64,000 nt of DNA from Streptomyces sp. CBMA123 (GCF_014596465.1 NZ_MECK01000013.1:1-64000); one strand, 5' to 3'; positions 34,151-43,891 are shown, counted from the stretch's first letter. The notes: generated by a model from the letters alone, not told the origin. Numbers and translations: made by a program.

Positions 34151-35596
34151 TTGCTGACCGGAGAGGAATACATCAACATCTGTGCCCTGCGATCCCGAGG
34201 ATTGTCCATCGCCGCAATCGCCCGTCTCCTCGGCCGCGACCGCAAGACGGTGAGCTCCTATCTGAGCGGGAAGCGCACGGTCGGGGTCCGCAGCTCCGGC
34301 TGGGGCGAGTTCGAGCGGTTCATCCCCTACTGCCGCCAGCGACTGCAGGACGATGCCCACTTCGAGGCGTCGGCACTGTTCGCCGAACTCGTCGAGCTCG
34401 GCTACAGTGGCGGCTACTCGACCTTCACCCGCGCCCTGCGGACCCATCAGCTGCGTCCCAGGTGCCCGCTGTGCCAGCGTCCGCCCCGCACCCGCCCCGC
34501 TCGGCAGGACGACGCGGAGGAAGTGCACTTCCGCTGGTTCGTCTTCTGCGACCCCCCTGCGGACTGGGGTAGCACCCACGCCTGCGTCCTGGTGGGACGC
34601 CTGACCCGCTCCCAGGGCTGGAGCGCGGCGCTCGCGGAGCAGATCGATTTCGGCCACCTGGTCGGCTCCGTCGACCGGATCCTGCGCCAGTTCGGCGGGA
34701 CCGGCTGGCGCTGGCGCTTCGACCGGACGCAGCCGATCCACTGCCCGGGAGGCGGAAAGTTGACCACGGCGCTGGGCAGGGTCGCGAAGCACTACGGTGT
34801 CGTCTCGGATCTGGGTCTGGCGCGGCAGGACGCCGACGACGAGGCGATCGGGCAAGCGCTCGCCCTGTGGTGGCGGACCCGCGGTGCGGACACCGGCCCG
34901 CTGGAGGCGCAGGAGAGCCTCGACAGGTTGGCCAGGCTCATGCACACCCGCCAGGTCTCGGCACGGGGCGGCCACGACGGAAGCACCGTGCCGCCCACGC
35001 CGGTCCTGCTCGACCTCCCCCGCGACCCGTACCCCGCCAGGATCAGCGTGACCCGCACGGTCTCGGCCAACAGCATGGTGTCGTACCGGGGAAATCTCTA
35101 CGCGGTTCCGCGGCATCTGCACGGCCACACCGTGGAAGTGCGCCGAAGGCTCGGTGACCCCCTCCTGGCGATCGCGGCCCCTCGTGGACGGGTGATCGCC
35201 CAGCATTCACTGGCGCCCGACGGTGCCAGCCTGTCGGTCATCGGCCATCGGCACGGGATCGGTCTCGAGCGCCCGCTCCCGGTGCCGAGGCCGGCCTGCA
35301 CCAGCAGGATGTACAGTCCGCCGTCCGCCGAAGCGCTCGCGGCGGCCGAAGCGCTCCGACAGGACGCCCGCCAGGAGGACGGATTAGAGCCCGGTCGACA
35401 GGCCGGCGGTTCGTCGGCGCGCCGGTCCTGGCGGTGGACGGGCGTTCTCGACCGGATCCGGAAGGAGCCCACCGAGGACGAGGAGCACGTCCGTTCCGAA
35501 GCCGTGATCCACCTCGCCGCGCATCGGCAGCACGACCCGACGCCGTACCGGCGAAGCCACACCGGCTCGGTGAGGCACCCGGACCGGACGAGATAG
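34151..35596 (+). CDS. Second IstA-derived DNA-binding protein
   Basis: A 481-residue protein with TTG start at 34151 after AGGAG. The start is supported by alignment of LLTGEEYINICALRSRGLSI with MLSAEEYREICAMRHQGWSI of the 15219-16397 gene. The helix-turn-helix is clear (AAIARLLGRDRKTVSSYLSG). The RNase H-like region keeps FRWFVFCDPPADWG and RFDRTQPI, but the catalytic Glu segment is replaced (EAIGQALALWWRTRGADTG). A beta-barrel-like C-terminal part follows (SANSMVSYRGNLYAVPRHLH), then a ~120-residue polar tail that the paralogue lacks. No istB or terminal repeats flank it, so this is probably a domesticated transposase used as a DNA-binding protein. Confidence 0.65.
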   Translation: MLTGEEYINICALRSRGLSIAAIARLLGRDRKTVSSYLSGKRTVGVRSSGWGEFERFIPYCRQRLQDDAHFEASALFAELVELGYSGGYSTFTRALRTHQLRPRCPLCQRPPRTRPARQDDAEEVHFRWFVFCDPPADWGSTHACVLVGRLTRSQGWSAALAEQIDFGHLVGSVDRILRQFGGTGWRWRFDRTQPIHCPGGGKLTTALGRVAKHYGVVSDLGLARQDADDEAIGQALALWWRTRGADTGPLEAQESLDRLARLMHTRQVSARGGHDGSTVPPTPVLLDLPRDPYPARISVTRTVSANSMVSYRGNLYAVPRHLHGHTVEVRRRLGDPLLAIAAPRGRVIAQHSLAPDGASLSVIGHRHGIGLERPLPVPRPACTSRMYSPPSAEALAAAEALRQDARQEDGLEPGRQAGGSSARRSWRWTGVLDRIRKEPTEDEEHVRSEAVIHLAAHRQHDPTPYRRSHTGSVRHPDRTR

Positions 35597-35614
35597 CGCG
35601 TACGACGGCCCTAA

Positions 35615-35668
35615 GCCTGCCGGACCCTGCACCGGACGTGATCACGTCCGGTGCAGGGTCCGGCAGGC
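35615..35668. terminator. 54-bp perfect palindrome after the IstA-derived gene
   Basis: Twenty-seven bases, starting GCCTGCCGGACCCTG and ending at the centre GTGATCAC, meet their exact complement without a loop. The position, 18 bp after the stop, suggests a terminator. The lack of any loop also fits a cruciform or a protein-binding site. Confidence 0.65.
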
Positions 35669-36010
35669 CGCGCCCGAGGATGCGTGCGGTCGCGGCCCCC
35701 GTCCTGCGCGCGGCCGACCGGCGCCGGGTAATTTCACAGACCGGCGGCAAGTAAAACGCCGGGAATTGCTAACCGAATTCCCCATCCCGCCCTTCCGGGT
35801 CCCGGACGCCGACCTTCCTGATAGTGACCCGGATGGAGTAGCGCAACTTTTGTATGAAGACTACGGAATTCGCCTTGGATTGCCGGAACATCAATTCTTC
35901 GCACCACCCTGCCCGTCCACACGCCCTGCCATCCGCGCTCGGCGGTGCATTACGTTCCGTCCATGCCGGCGCCCGTCGGCATGAAACGCTTCTTTTCGGA
36001 GGGGATTCGG
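35669..36010. other. Short intergenic region
   Basis: No confident gene. A TTG-started frame from 35766 contains YEDYGIRLGLPEHQFF but has weak codon bias and no ribosome binding site. Confidence 0.3.
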
Positions 36011-36433
36011 ATGGCCCGTTCTCGTCTCGCCGCTGGCATCGTCGCCGTCGTCATCGCAACCGGCGCTGCACTCGCCATCGCCCCAGCGGCCCAGGCCGCG
36101 GAAGCCCCCGTGCCCCAGGTGTCGGCCTGTGCCGCCGATCTCGCGGCCGCGCTCGCCAGCAACGCGGCGGCCATCGACGCCGACGTCGCCGGTGACACCG
36201 CCGGCGCCAGCGCCTACAACCTCCACACCCTCGTCATCCTGGCCGGAGCGAGGCACGACTGCTCCTGCCAGCACGCCCAAGTCCGCGCGGACATCATCGC
36301 TGCGGCGACCGACAGCGTCCACGCGGCGGTGTCCAACTCGGTCGGCGACTCCGCTGCTGCACTGGACAGCGAGGACGCCGTGACGGCCGAGTTGACGGAG
36401 GCCCTGGAGATCGTCGAGTACTCCGAGGTGTGA
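36011..36433 (+). CDS. Small secreted protein of unknown function
   Basis: A 140-residue exported protein. The signal peptide is clear (MARSRLAAGIVAVVIATGAA to AAQAAEA). The mature part is almost all helix (ACAADLAAALASNAAAIDAD) with a Cys-rich spot DCSCQHAQVR. Three Cys in the mature protein leave the disulfide pattern open. The ATG at 36011 follows GGAGGGG. An upstream in-frame ATG at 35981 would spoil the signal peptide. No family is recognised; the helical four-repeat look (AAIDAD, AAATDS, AALDSE) recalls small streptomycete surface or signal proteins. Confidence 0.7.
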   Translation: MARSRLAAGIVAVVIATGAALAIAPAAQAAEAPVPQVSACAADLAAALASNAAAIDADVAGDTAGASAYNLHTLVILAGARHDCSCQHAQVRADIIAAATDSVHAAVSNSVGDSAAALDSEDAVTAELTEALEIVEYSEV

Positions 36434-36679
36434 GGTCTCGCGGCGTACGGGTACCCGTTGTCGACCTGCTCGGGTGCAGGGCCCCGGCGGTCGGGCCGCG
36501 TCGTGGAGCCGTCCGCTTCACAGGCGCGGCACGACGGCGCCGACGCCGGTCGACAAGGCCTCGGCCTTCGAGGCGGCCGCCGAATTCGGCCCGCCCTTCG
36601 GAGACCGCCGTTGCCCGCATGGTCCGCGAAGGCCCGCCGGCGACCGGCGAGGTGGGTGCCGTCCCCACCTCGCCGCACG

Positions 36680-37770
36680 GCCTCACGACACCGTGCGGAC
36701 GCGAGGAGTCCCCGGTGAAACCCGGGCTTCGCAGGTGGGGTTCCAGGTCTCCAGCCGGCGTGGGCGGCTTTCGTCGATGCCGAGTAACGCGAGCAGATCG
36801 GCCTGGATGCCGCAGATGATGAGGATTGTGGGTGGGTCGGTGGCGGTGCCGTCCGCAGTCGAAGGCTGGAGAGGTGGTAGAAGATCATTCGGCCGGTGGG
36901 GCGTACAGCCCGGTTGTCGGGGTAGAGGCCGCGCATCTTCTGGTTGTCCCCGTGGACTTGGCGGACTTGGCGTTCAATCAGGCAGAAAACCGGCAGGGCC
37001 ACGCAGATCACGGTGATCAGGGCAGTGTGCAGGAACCTGGGGGGCCACAGCGAGGTGGCCCTTGAACTCGCCGAGCGCGAGTGGGTTTGCGCTCCCGCGC
37101 GGTGCGCTGCGCGGTGGCGTTGGCGGTGGAGTGCGCCAGGATCCGGCGCAAGACCACCGGCGGCGTAGACATCGTTGGGCTGCAGGGCACGGCGCGACGA
37201 ACCGGACGCCGGCGGCCAGCAGGGCGGTCACGTTCGGGTAGGAGATCAGTTCGGAGTCGCCGACCATCAGCAGGTCGCGTTGCGCAGACAACTTCCGCAG
37301 AGCGGTCATCGCGCCGACCACCTGGGCGACCTCGGCCGCCCCGCCGCTGTAGGCGCGGTGGAACACCGGGATGCCACCCTCGCCGGTGACCGCCGGCCCG
37401 GCCTGGATCTGCTTGAGATCCGGGCGCCCGTCCTTCGGGTGCCCGTGCCTGGCCTGCGGATACCCCTCCACCTGCGCCTCGTAATCCCCGTACCCTCGTA
37501 ATCCCCGTACAGGGAGAGCGAGGTCATGTCCCAGCGCAACTGGGCGCAGTCGATGCCGAACTCGGCGATCGCCTGACCCCCGACCGTGCCGATGATCTGC
37601 TCGACGTGCGGCGCGATGGCGTCCAGCGCCCGGCCGAGGTCCAGGCCGCGAAGAAACTCGGCAGAGGCAGGCAGAGCGCCCAGACGCCTCTCCACCACGG
37701 GGGCAATGGAGACCTCCATCCGAGGAGGCGCCGCACCCGTGACCGCTCAGAACTGGAACGCGATATCGAC
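36680..37770 (-). pseudogene. IS1634-family transposase, multiple frameshifts and deletion
   Basis: Pieces in several frames: ERRLGALPASAEFLRGLDLG joined by deletion to GRALDAIAPHVEQIIGTVGG and RWDMTSLSLYGDYEG, then GHPKDGRPDLKQIQAGPAVT and DLLMVGDSELISYPNVTALL, then VFCLIERQVRQ and MRGLYPDNRAVRPTGRMIFY. These match the order of an IS1634 transposase. A 17-bp tandem duplication (37477-37510) causes one of the frame changes. Confidence 0.75.
37477..37510. repeat. Perfect 17-bp tandem duplication
   Basis: Two copies of CCTCGTAATCCCCGTAC in a row inside the IS1634 transposase relic. Its length shifts the frame, the same kind of lesion as at 3996-4035. Confidence 0.85.
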
Positions 37771-38077
37771 ACGCCCCATCAACCCCACCCCGGGTACCGG
37801 CCAGACCACCACGTCATTACAAAGAAGCATGCGCAGAGGACGGGGTGAAACGGGACCGGCCCGCCCACCGAGTGCGCGGTCGTGGAGCCGCGCGACTGCG
37901 GGCGTGACCCGGTGCACGGCCCGCCGATGCATCGGCGTCCTGCTCGTCTCCCGGGGCTTCGCACCCTTGAACCGCGCTGCCGCCCGGGCCCCGCGCCCTT
38001 GCCCCGGCCGGTCGACCGGCCACGGACGCCGGCATCCTCCCGCAGACACCCCGGGCACCTGCCTCCGGAGGTGCCTG
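37771..38077. other. No gene seen
   Basis: About 300 bp between the IS1634 relic and the 38078 gene, with no credible coding frame. Confidence 0.4.
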
Positions 38078-38389
38078 TCACTGCTGGGGCTGGCGGAACA
38101 GGTCCTGCTGCGTGACGCCGTCCGCGAACATGGCGTTCTCACTCAAGCTCGCGAGCAGGTCGAGGACAGCGGCGAGCGGCTGGTATTCCGTGCGGACGGC
38201 CGGGCGCTCACCGCACTCCTTCAAGTGCTCCCAGAGCGCGTGGAAGTAGTCCTCCAGCTCCAGACGCGCGTTGAACTGCGCGCTGAGCCCTTCGGAATCG
38301 AGGCGACGCAGGCCGTCGCGGTCGAGCCGGGCCACCGAGTTGATGACGCTGTTGACGATCTCACGGCTCTCGATGCCTGAGCTGGACAT
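38078..38389 (-). CDS. Hypothetical helical protein downstream of an ATPase gene
   Basis: A 103-residue soluble protein with ATG at 38389 after GAGGAGAACCC. It is almost entirely helical (ESREIVNSVINSVARLDRDG, ARLELEDYFHALWEHLKECG, LAAVLDLLASLSENAMFADG). No family is recognised. It lies 90 bp downstream of the anti-sigma-type ATPase on the same strand, so it may be a partner of that protein. Confidence 0.7.
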   Translation of the reverse strand: MSSSGIESREIVNSVINSVARLDRDGLRRLDSEGLSAQFNARLELEDYFHALWEHLKECGERPAVRTEYQPLAAVLDLLASLSENAMFADGVTQQDLFRQPQQ

Positions 38390-38479
38390 GGGTTCTCCTC
38401 ACGATGTGCGCGGTGGAAGACCGGGGCTGACGCTCGATGCGCCGCCCGGCCCGGCTGGATCGCGACCGTCCCGCAACGG

Positions 38480-39061
38480 TCAGCACGCTGCGGCGCTCTG
38501 ACCGGACAGCGGGACGGCGGCCCACACCGAGCAGCTGCCGTCCGTACTGAGCCGCACCCCCCAGTCCTGCGAGTAGTCCGCGACGAGCGCCAGACCCCTG
38601 CCGTGGTTCTCGTCCGGCGTGGCTCGGCGCAGCTGCGGCAGCGCGGAGGTCTTTCCCTGGTCACGGACCTCCAACAGGAGCTGGTCCGCGGTCCGGCGCA
38701 ACCAGGCGGTGATGTGCGCGCTGTTGGAGTGTTCGAGGGCATTGGTGACCAGTTCGGAGATCACCAGCAGGACGGCGTCCCGGGTATGGCCGGCCCGAAC
38801 GCCCTCGGCGTCCAGCCACAGCCCTGCCAGCCGCCGGGAGATCGGTACCGCGCGGACCAGGGACGGCAACCTGAAGGACAGCGGACGGCCTCTGACCAAG
38901 TGTCGCAGGACATCTTCGGCGAGAGCTCCTGCCAGCCGTCCATCGATCTCTGCGGTGGTCAGTGGAATCTCCTCCTCGGTGAACGGCGGGACCGCTTCTC
39001 GGCTCACGAGCCGAATGCGGCTGCCGGTGCGGTTGCTCGTGGCTTTCGCGTCCCGGTCCAC
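38480..39061 (-). CDS. ATP-binding protein, anti-sigma-factor/RsbW-like
   Basis: A 193-residue protein. The N-terminal ~70 residues (IPLTTAEIDGRLAGALAEDV) lead into an HATPase_c domain: N box LLVISELVTNALEHSNSAHI, G1-like VRDQGKTSALPQL, G2-like NHGRGLALVADYSQDWGV. The G-box Gly residues are better kept than in the 16738 paralogue. The GTG at 39061 is taken as start without a clear ribosome binding site, so the N-terminus is uncertain. The likely role is to bind a sigma factor or a STAS-domain antagonist. A STAS fragment lies at 56282, far away and broken. Confidence 0.75.
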   Translation of the reverse strand: MDRDAKATSNRTGSRIRLVSREAVPPFTEEEIPLTTAEIDGRLAGALAEDVLRHLVRGRPLSFRLPSLVRAVPISRRLAGLWLDAEGVRAGHTRDAVLLVISELVTNALEHSNSAHITAWLRRTADQLLLEVRDQGKTSALPQLRRATPDENHGRGLALVADYSQDWGVRLSTDGSCSVWAAVPLSGQSAAAC

Positions 39062-39774
39062 GCCCGGGGCCCGGGGCTCATTCCCTTCGGCGCGCAGCCG
39101 GCCGAGTGGAAGTAAATCAGAAATAGATTATTCGCGGGGAGCTATCCGCCGCAAGAAAAGGGGGCGCATTTATGCAATGCAGCGCCTAGTGTGAAGGTAG
39201 GAATAGCTCACGCCGTCGATGATCCGGCGAAATGAAACGGCTTGTTTCGTCCCCTCGGGCCCGGATTTGACGGCGAATGGCGGCGGGCCATTGGTCCCGG
39301 CAATCAGTGGAGCCTTTTGGGGCAAACTTCCTCCGGGTGCACAAGGGTGGCCGGCGACTCGCTCACGGAAATTCCGCACCGACCTGGCCGAAATCAGCCG
39401 TTCCGCATGTGCGCGTCGCGGCCGGGGAAAGCGTCCTGGTGGGGATTGCGCTGCAGGACCGGCCAACCTCGGCCGGAGGACCGGCGCGCCGACGCACGGG
39501 CGACGTCGCGAGGCGAAGCCCGCCCCGGCCGTGCGCCGGTCAACCCGACGTCGCACCGACGTTGGAGGCACCGTCGACGAGGGGCGGCCTCCAGTGGCAC
39601 CGTCACCGCGAGGAGCTGCGCCGCAGGCGCATCCCCGAGAACGATCTCGCCTGAGGAAGTGTTGGGTGATTGATCAACTTCATGGCGTGATCCGCTGGTG
39701 GTGATCTTTGCGTCGGGCTGACCGCGAAGATCACCGTCATGTGTGTCGCCTGAAAGCCTTTCTATGACTCGTCG
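39062..39774. other. AT-richer intergenic region and IS5 left flank
   Basis: About 600 bp with no credible gene, AT-rich at 39,110-39,250 (likely the ATPase promoter). From about 39,655 the sequence is leader-like DNA of the IS5 fragment that follows. Confidence 0.35.
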
Positions 39775-40085
39775 TTGACGGATTCTCAGTGGGCGGTGAT
39801 CGAGCCGCTGCTGCCGATGCGGGATCCGCGCCGGGCGGGTCGCCGGCTGAAGTTCCCTCGTCGGCTGATAGTCGACACGGTCTTGTCTGTGCTGGTCAGT
39901 GGCTGCGCCTGGCGGCTGGTGCCGCACGACCTGGCCCCCTGGGACGCGGCTTGCCGGTGGTTTCGCGTGTGGGCGGCGAACGGCATCTGGGACCGGGTCC
40001 ACGACGCGCTGCGCGACCGGGCCCGGGTCGCGGACGGCCGGGGCCCGCAGCCCTCGGCGGCGGAGTGCTTCTGCCGGCTCTTGCG
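39775..40085 (+). pseudogene. IS5-family transposase, N-terminal fragment
   Basis: From the TTG at 39775 the frame gives MTDSQWAVIEPLLPMRDPRR, then FPRRLIVDTVLSVLVSGCAW and LVPHDLAPWDAACRWFRVWA, then RVHDALRDRARVADGRGPQP. This is the standard N-terminal third of a streptomycete IS5 transposase (IS1373/IS1647 type). Homology stops near 40,075, before the DDE residues. The frame stays open to 40,242 with unrelated sequence. Confidence 0.7.
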
Positions 40086-40220
40086 GAGACGACCCGACGC
40101 GGGCCGGTGCGATGAGACTCGCACCGGCCCGCGGATCCAATTTCCTCGAACGGGGTACGGCAGCGCGCCACTTCAGCGACTAGGCGCAAGCCGGAAGCGC
40201 TGGCAGACACCGCAGCTGCT

Positions 40221-40277
40221 TACCCCCGGAGAGGATGGGTGACCCACCCGGTTCGGATGCACCCAGTTACTCATCAG
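40221..40277 (-). promoter_or_regulatory. IPT-associated element, copy C
   Basis: Read on the minus strand: GAGTAACT, 13 bases, CCGGGTGGGTCACCCATCC (one extra G), TCT, CCGGGGG. It points towards the truncated IS5 fragment. Any gene it once served has been lost there. Confidence 0.6.
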
Positions 40278-40386
40278 GCCGAAATAGCCGCAATCCCCCG
40301 ACCGGTCGATTCACCCGTACGGTCGAGCGCGCCGGAAGTACAAAACGCTTGTGCGACCGGACCGGAAGCCCTTCCGTAGGAACTTT

Positions 40387-42609
40387 TCATATCCCGATCC
40401 GTCCGCTCGGAAATTTGGACACCATATCCGGAGGCGACTGCCCGTTGATCGCGGAATACCACGTGCGGGAACCGGCCGGGATCAAACGGCGGCGATCACG
40501 GCACAATGACCGCAGGCTCGATCGGAATGGCAGGAGCCGGACCCGGGGTGAGGATCCCGTCGGGCTGTCCCCGCCCCCGCGTCGGCCTCTGGCGCCGACG
40601 GGCAACCGGCGGACCATCGGAGAGGTGGACCCGGCGGGGGGTTCCGCGGTGGCGTCTCGCAGGCACGGCCGCGCTGCGGCGGCCGTGCCGGTCTTCCCCG
40701 CATCGGGTCGGCCGTCCCCCCGCGGAGCGGGATCGGACGCCGCTACGGCTTCCGGGGGCGCGTCACGGGGCCCGGTCCCATGTCCGGGCACCTGGCCGAC
40801 GTTTCTCCGACCGGCGGCCTCGTGAGTGGAGGCCCCGGTGGCGCCCCGCCGGTGGCGAGCGGCGTCGGCGGGGCGGGCCGTCGGCAGAGCCTCGCCACCC
40901 TGGGCACAGGTCCGCTCCCGCTCGAGCCGGCGAGCAACGAGCCGCCGGCGAAGGATTGTTCCTTCCGACTCGTCACCCCCTGCCGCCGACCGGTCGGCGG
41001 GTCCGCTCGCACCGGGCGCGACCCGCATCGTGAGCGGGTCTGTCGAGGGTGGCGCGTGGCCGGACGGCTCCCACTGTTCCCGAAGCCGGCGGCAGGCGGC
41101 AGCGGCGGCGGCGGGACCGCAGGAACGGCAGGTTTCGGGATCGTCGGCGTCGCGGGCGACCAGGGGCCCGCGGCAGAGCGCGCACTCAGGGCTTCGGACC
41201 GGCCTGCTCCCGGTGACCGTCTCGCTCGCCCGGTCGACGACCTTGATCAGCCAGGGCAGCGGGGAGACCACCGAGGACCACGGCACGGCGCCGACCGGCT
41301 CCCTGCGGCGCGCGAACTCCCACGCCGACTCAAGGGCTTCGAGGACCACCGCACCGTGGATATCGGGGGATGTGCCGTAGTCGGCGAATGTTGCGACGAT
41401 GTGCTGAGCGAGAAGGTCGAGCTGCCGCTCGGTCAGCCGGTCCGCCAGTTGCCTCGGCAGGCGGCTCAGGGCCGACGACGCGGCTTGCCGGCCCCATCGC
41501 TTCTGCTCGTCGGTCACCGACCGGATCGTCTTCCGGTCGGTCTGCCGTCCGTCGCGCCTTGCCGGGCCTGCTGCGTCCCCATCGGTTCCCGCCGCGTGGT
41601 CTCGCGCGCGGGTGCGCACGGTTGCCGGTTCGCGGGACGGACAACCGCCCACGACCGCAGGCGTGTTCAGCAGGTCATGTTGGGAGGATCGTGTTTCTGC
41701 CACCGAATAGGGGGTGGCCAGTGTCACCGGAGCGGGGGGATCGGCTGTCACCGAACCGGCGGCCTCCCGGCAAGGGTCGAGCGAGTCGCCGTGACGGGAA
41801 TCCGGTCCGGTGGCGAGGACCCCAACACCGTCGCCCGCGGACCCGCCCGCGGATCGCGGCGCGGGGACGTGCCCGCTCGGGAGGGACTCCGGCTGCCCGT
41901 TCGGTACGCGCAAGGGCACGGGATGGACGACGTATCTGTACGCCCTCCTCCCGCCGGCTCGTCGGCTCACCCACCCCTGGGCCAGGAGTTCGGCCACCGC
42001 TTCACGGGCCGTTGCCTCCTTCATCCCGCACTCGCGCGCGATCCGCACGACGGGAGTCGGTTCGGGGAAGTGCTGCCGCAGGGTGAGCAGGGCATAGACC
42101 TTGAACCGGGTGCCGGCCAGAGACGCCCGGGCGTACGAGCCGACGCACACGGTCAGCTCGTCGTCGGCAGGCGGACGGACGCGTCGGTTCATGGTTCCGG
42201 TGGCAGGATTCCGAGTCGCTCGAACCAGGTCCTTGGCCTTCGCTCTGGCGATCAGACGGTTGACACCGCCCCGTGACAGCCCGAGCTGCCGCCCGAGGGT
42301 CTCGTCGGCAGCGAAGCAGAATCCCGACTTCCAGCCGTAGTCCTGCACCAGCGTCACGACCCGGATCAGGTCGCCGGTCAAGTCCCTGTCACTGAGCCAC
42401 ACCGCCGGGAACCGGGTGGCGGGCAGGCCGTCCCGCCCAGGGCCCTGGGCCCGCCCGCGAGCAGGCCCGGGGCCCTGGGCCCGCTCCGTGCACGCAGCGC
42501 CCGAGTACGGCGGGCTCACGGAGCACCGCCGAAAGCCCGACGCCCGCCCGCTTCGCTGCCCGGCCCGCCCGGCCGCCCGTCGACGCCCGGATCGGTCGAC
42601 GGGCGACAC
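40387..42609 (-). CDS. Two-winged-helix, zinc-ribbon protein (possible plasmid replication initiator)
   Basis: A 740-residue protein. After a Gly/Pro/Arg-rich leader it has a first winged helix (SDRDLTGDLIRVVTLVQDYG, ETLGRQLGLSRGGVNRLIAR) and a second (LLTLRQHFPEPTPVVRIARE, MKEATAREAVAELLAQGWVS). A charged linker leads to a helical segment (RWGRQAASSALSRLPRQLAD), then a zinc ribbon (CALCRGPLV, CRSCGP) and a long basic, disordered C-terminal tail. The layout resembles helix-turn-helix replication initiators of streptomycete linear plasmids, but it could be a transcription factor. The GTG at 42609 is the longest start and lacks a good ribosome binding site; the true start may lie just before the first winged helix. 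Confidence 0.5.
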   Translation of the reverse strand: MSPVDRSGRRRAAGRAGQRSGRASGFRRCSVSPPYSGAACTERAQGPGPARGRAQGPGRDGLPATRFPAVWLSDRDLTGDLIRVVTLVQDYGWKSGFCFAADETLGRQLGLSRGGVNRLIARAKAKDLVRATRNPATGTMNRRVRPPADDELTVCVGSYARASLAGTRFKVYALLTLRQHFPEPTPVVRIARECGMKEATAREAVAELLAQGWVSRRAGGRRAYRYVVHPVPLRVPNGQPESLPSGHVPAPRSAGGSAGDGVGVLATGPDSRHGDSLDPCREAAGSVTADPPAPVTLATPYSVAETRSSQHDLLNTPAVVGGCPSREPATVRTRARDHAAGTDGDAAGPARRDGRQTDRKTIRSVTDEQKRWGRQAASSALSRLPRQLADRLTERQLDLLAQHIVATFADYGTSPDIHGAVVLEALESAWEFARRREPVGAVPWSSVVSPLPWLIKVVDRASETVTGSRPVRSPECALCRGPLVARDADDPETCRSCGPAAAAAACRRLREQWEPSGHAPPSTDPLTMRVAPGASGPADRSAAGGDESEGTILRRRLVARRLERERTCAQGGEALPTARPADAARHRRGATGASTHEAAGRRNVGQVPGHGTGPRDAPPEAVAASDPAPRGDGRPDAGKTGTAAAARPCLRDATAEPPAGSTSPMVRRLPVGARGRRGGGDSPTGSSPRVRLLPFRSSLRSLCRDRRRLIPAGSRTWYSAINGQSPPDMVSKFPSGRIGI

Positions 42610-43891
42610 GCCAGCCGTCCCGAAGGCGCCGAGACGACCCTTTCCCCGGCCGGCTCCATTCGAGCGGTGGTCACTCGCGCTCGAGATCCCGTTTGGGGAG
42701 GTCCTTTGAGGTTTCGCTCATTCAGATGCCTGCGTCCTCCCCAGGGAAGGACGGAACGGCGGATCACGACATGGGCGGGGAGCGGCTGGCAGATTCTGAT
42801 TCGGTGATGCAAAATGGCAGTGCCTACTTACGGACGTGTGAGAAGGCAACAGCCCGTCAGGACACAGGTTCTCGCCTGATCCCGAGTGTGCGGACGGGCC
42901 GAGGCAGCGGTGAGTTTCCGTCGTCGAATCGGGCATGTGGTCGGCGACGACGGATACAGGGCGTTCAGACACCGAGGCATGTGATTGGTGCACAGACGGT
43001 GAAGGTCCGGTGGTGCGGACCAAGCCGTCTCCGTGCTGCTAGGTCACGTCAAAAGCTCCCCGCAGGGGGGCACGGTGATTGAAGAGGGTCGAATGAACGA
43101 GCAGAAGCGATCACAAGTGGTCGCTTCTGCCTGACGTGGTTTCGAGTCCTGGCGCCCTAGGGGTGATCTGGAACAGCGATGTCGCACCGGCTGCACCCGA
43201 TCAGCCGTCCGGACTCACCGGACTCACCGAAGTCCGGACGGCTGATCCACGACTGAACCAAGTCTCGACCAAGAGTACTCCTCCCATCACAGAGTGTGAA
43301 TACCTCTCGTGTACGACTCATCGCAGGGGCCCACTGGACCCGGCCACAGGCAGTAGTTCGTTCGAGTCGGCAAGAACGAACAGCTCGAACGCTTGGCAGT
43401 GGGGTTCGATCATCCGCCCGGAGCGTTACGCGTGACGGCGACGGCAGGACGCCGACGGCCATGATGCGGCATCCAGCGGTCCTGTCACCAGTCACCCGAA
43501 ACGGGAAACGTGCAACCGGCCATTTCACGCACGCAATCCGAGCGTCTGTTAATCGGATGACCGAATCGGAAAGGGGCGCAGCGGCGGCCGTCCGGCCGAC
43601 CGAAGGCCGGCTACCGAGCGGCTCCGCGCGCGGGTGCACCCCGCTGGGGAGAATTGCAAAGCATCCGGCACCGTTCGAGGCCCTCCCGCCATGAAAGAGG
43701 GGAAGCCGAGCGAGCGGACGGGGTCGCGCTCGCTTCGACCGTCCCCATCCGAGGCCAGCCGCAAGAACGCCGCACGCTCGGCAAGGAGCTCGGCGGCCTG
43801 GGTAAAAGCTCCGAGCGCCGGCAGCCTGAGCATATTTCAGGACACCCGGATGCCGTACATTTCCCGGCGATTAGCCCATCGTTGTCGGGGC
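42610..43891. other. Long gene-poor region
   Basis: About 1.3 kb with no convincing gene. It contains the stem-loop annotated separately at 43199-43247 and, at 43103-43131, a hairpin inside a 13-codon frame (MNEQKRSQVVASA) that may be a leader or chance. Confidence 0.4.
43199..43247. terminator. Strong stem-loop
   Basis: A perfect 17-bp stem, GATCAGCCGTCCGGACT and its complement, with a 15-base loop. It is in a gene-free region, so its role as terminator, small RNA or recombination site is open. Confidence 0.5.

Noticed and set aside
35766-35984. Small TTG-started frame (YEDYGIRLGLPEHQFF)
   Set aside because: Weak codon bias, no ribosome binding site, and it runs into the next gene's upstream region.
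43103-43144. 13-codon frame with a hairpin (MNEQKRSQVVASA)
   Set aside because: Could be a leader peptide, but there is no downstream gene for it to regulate within a sensible distance.
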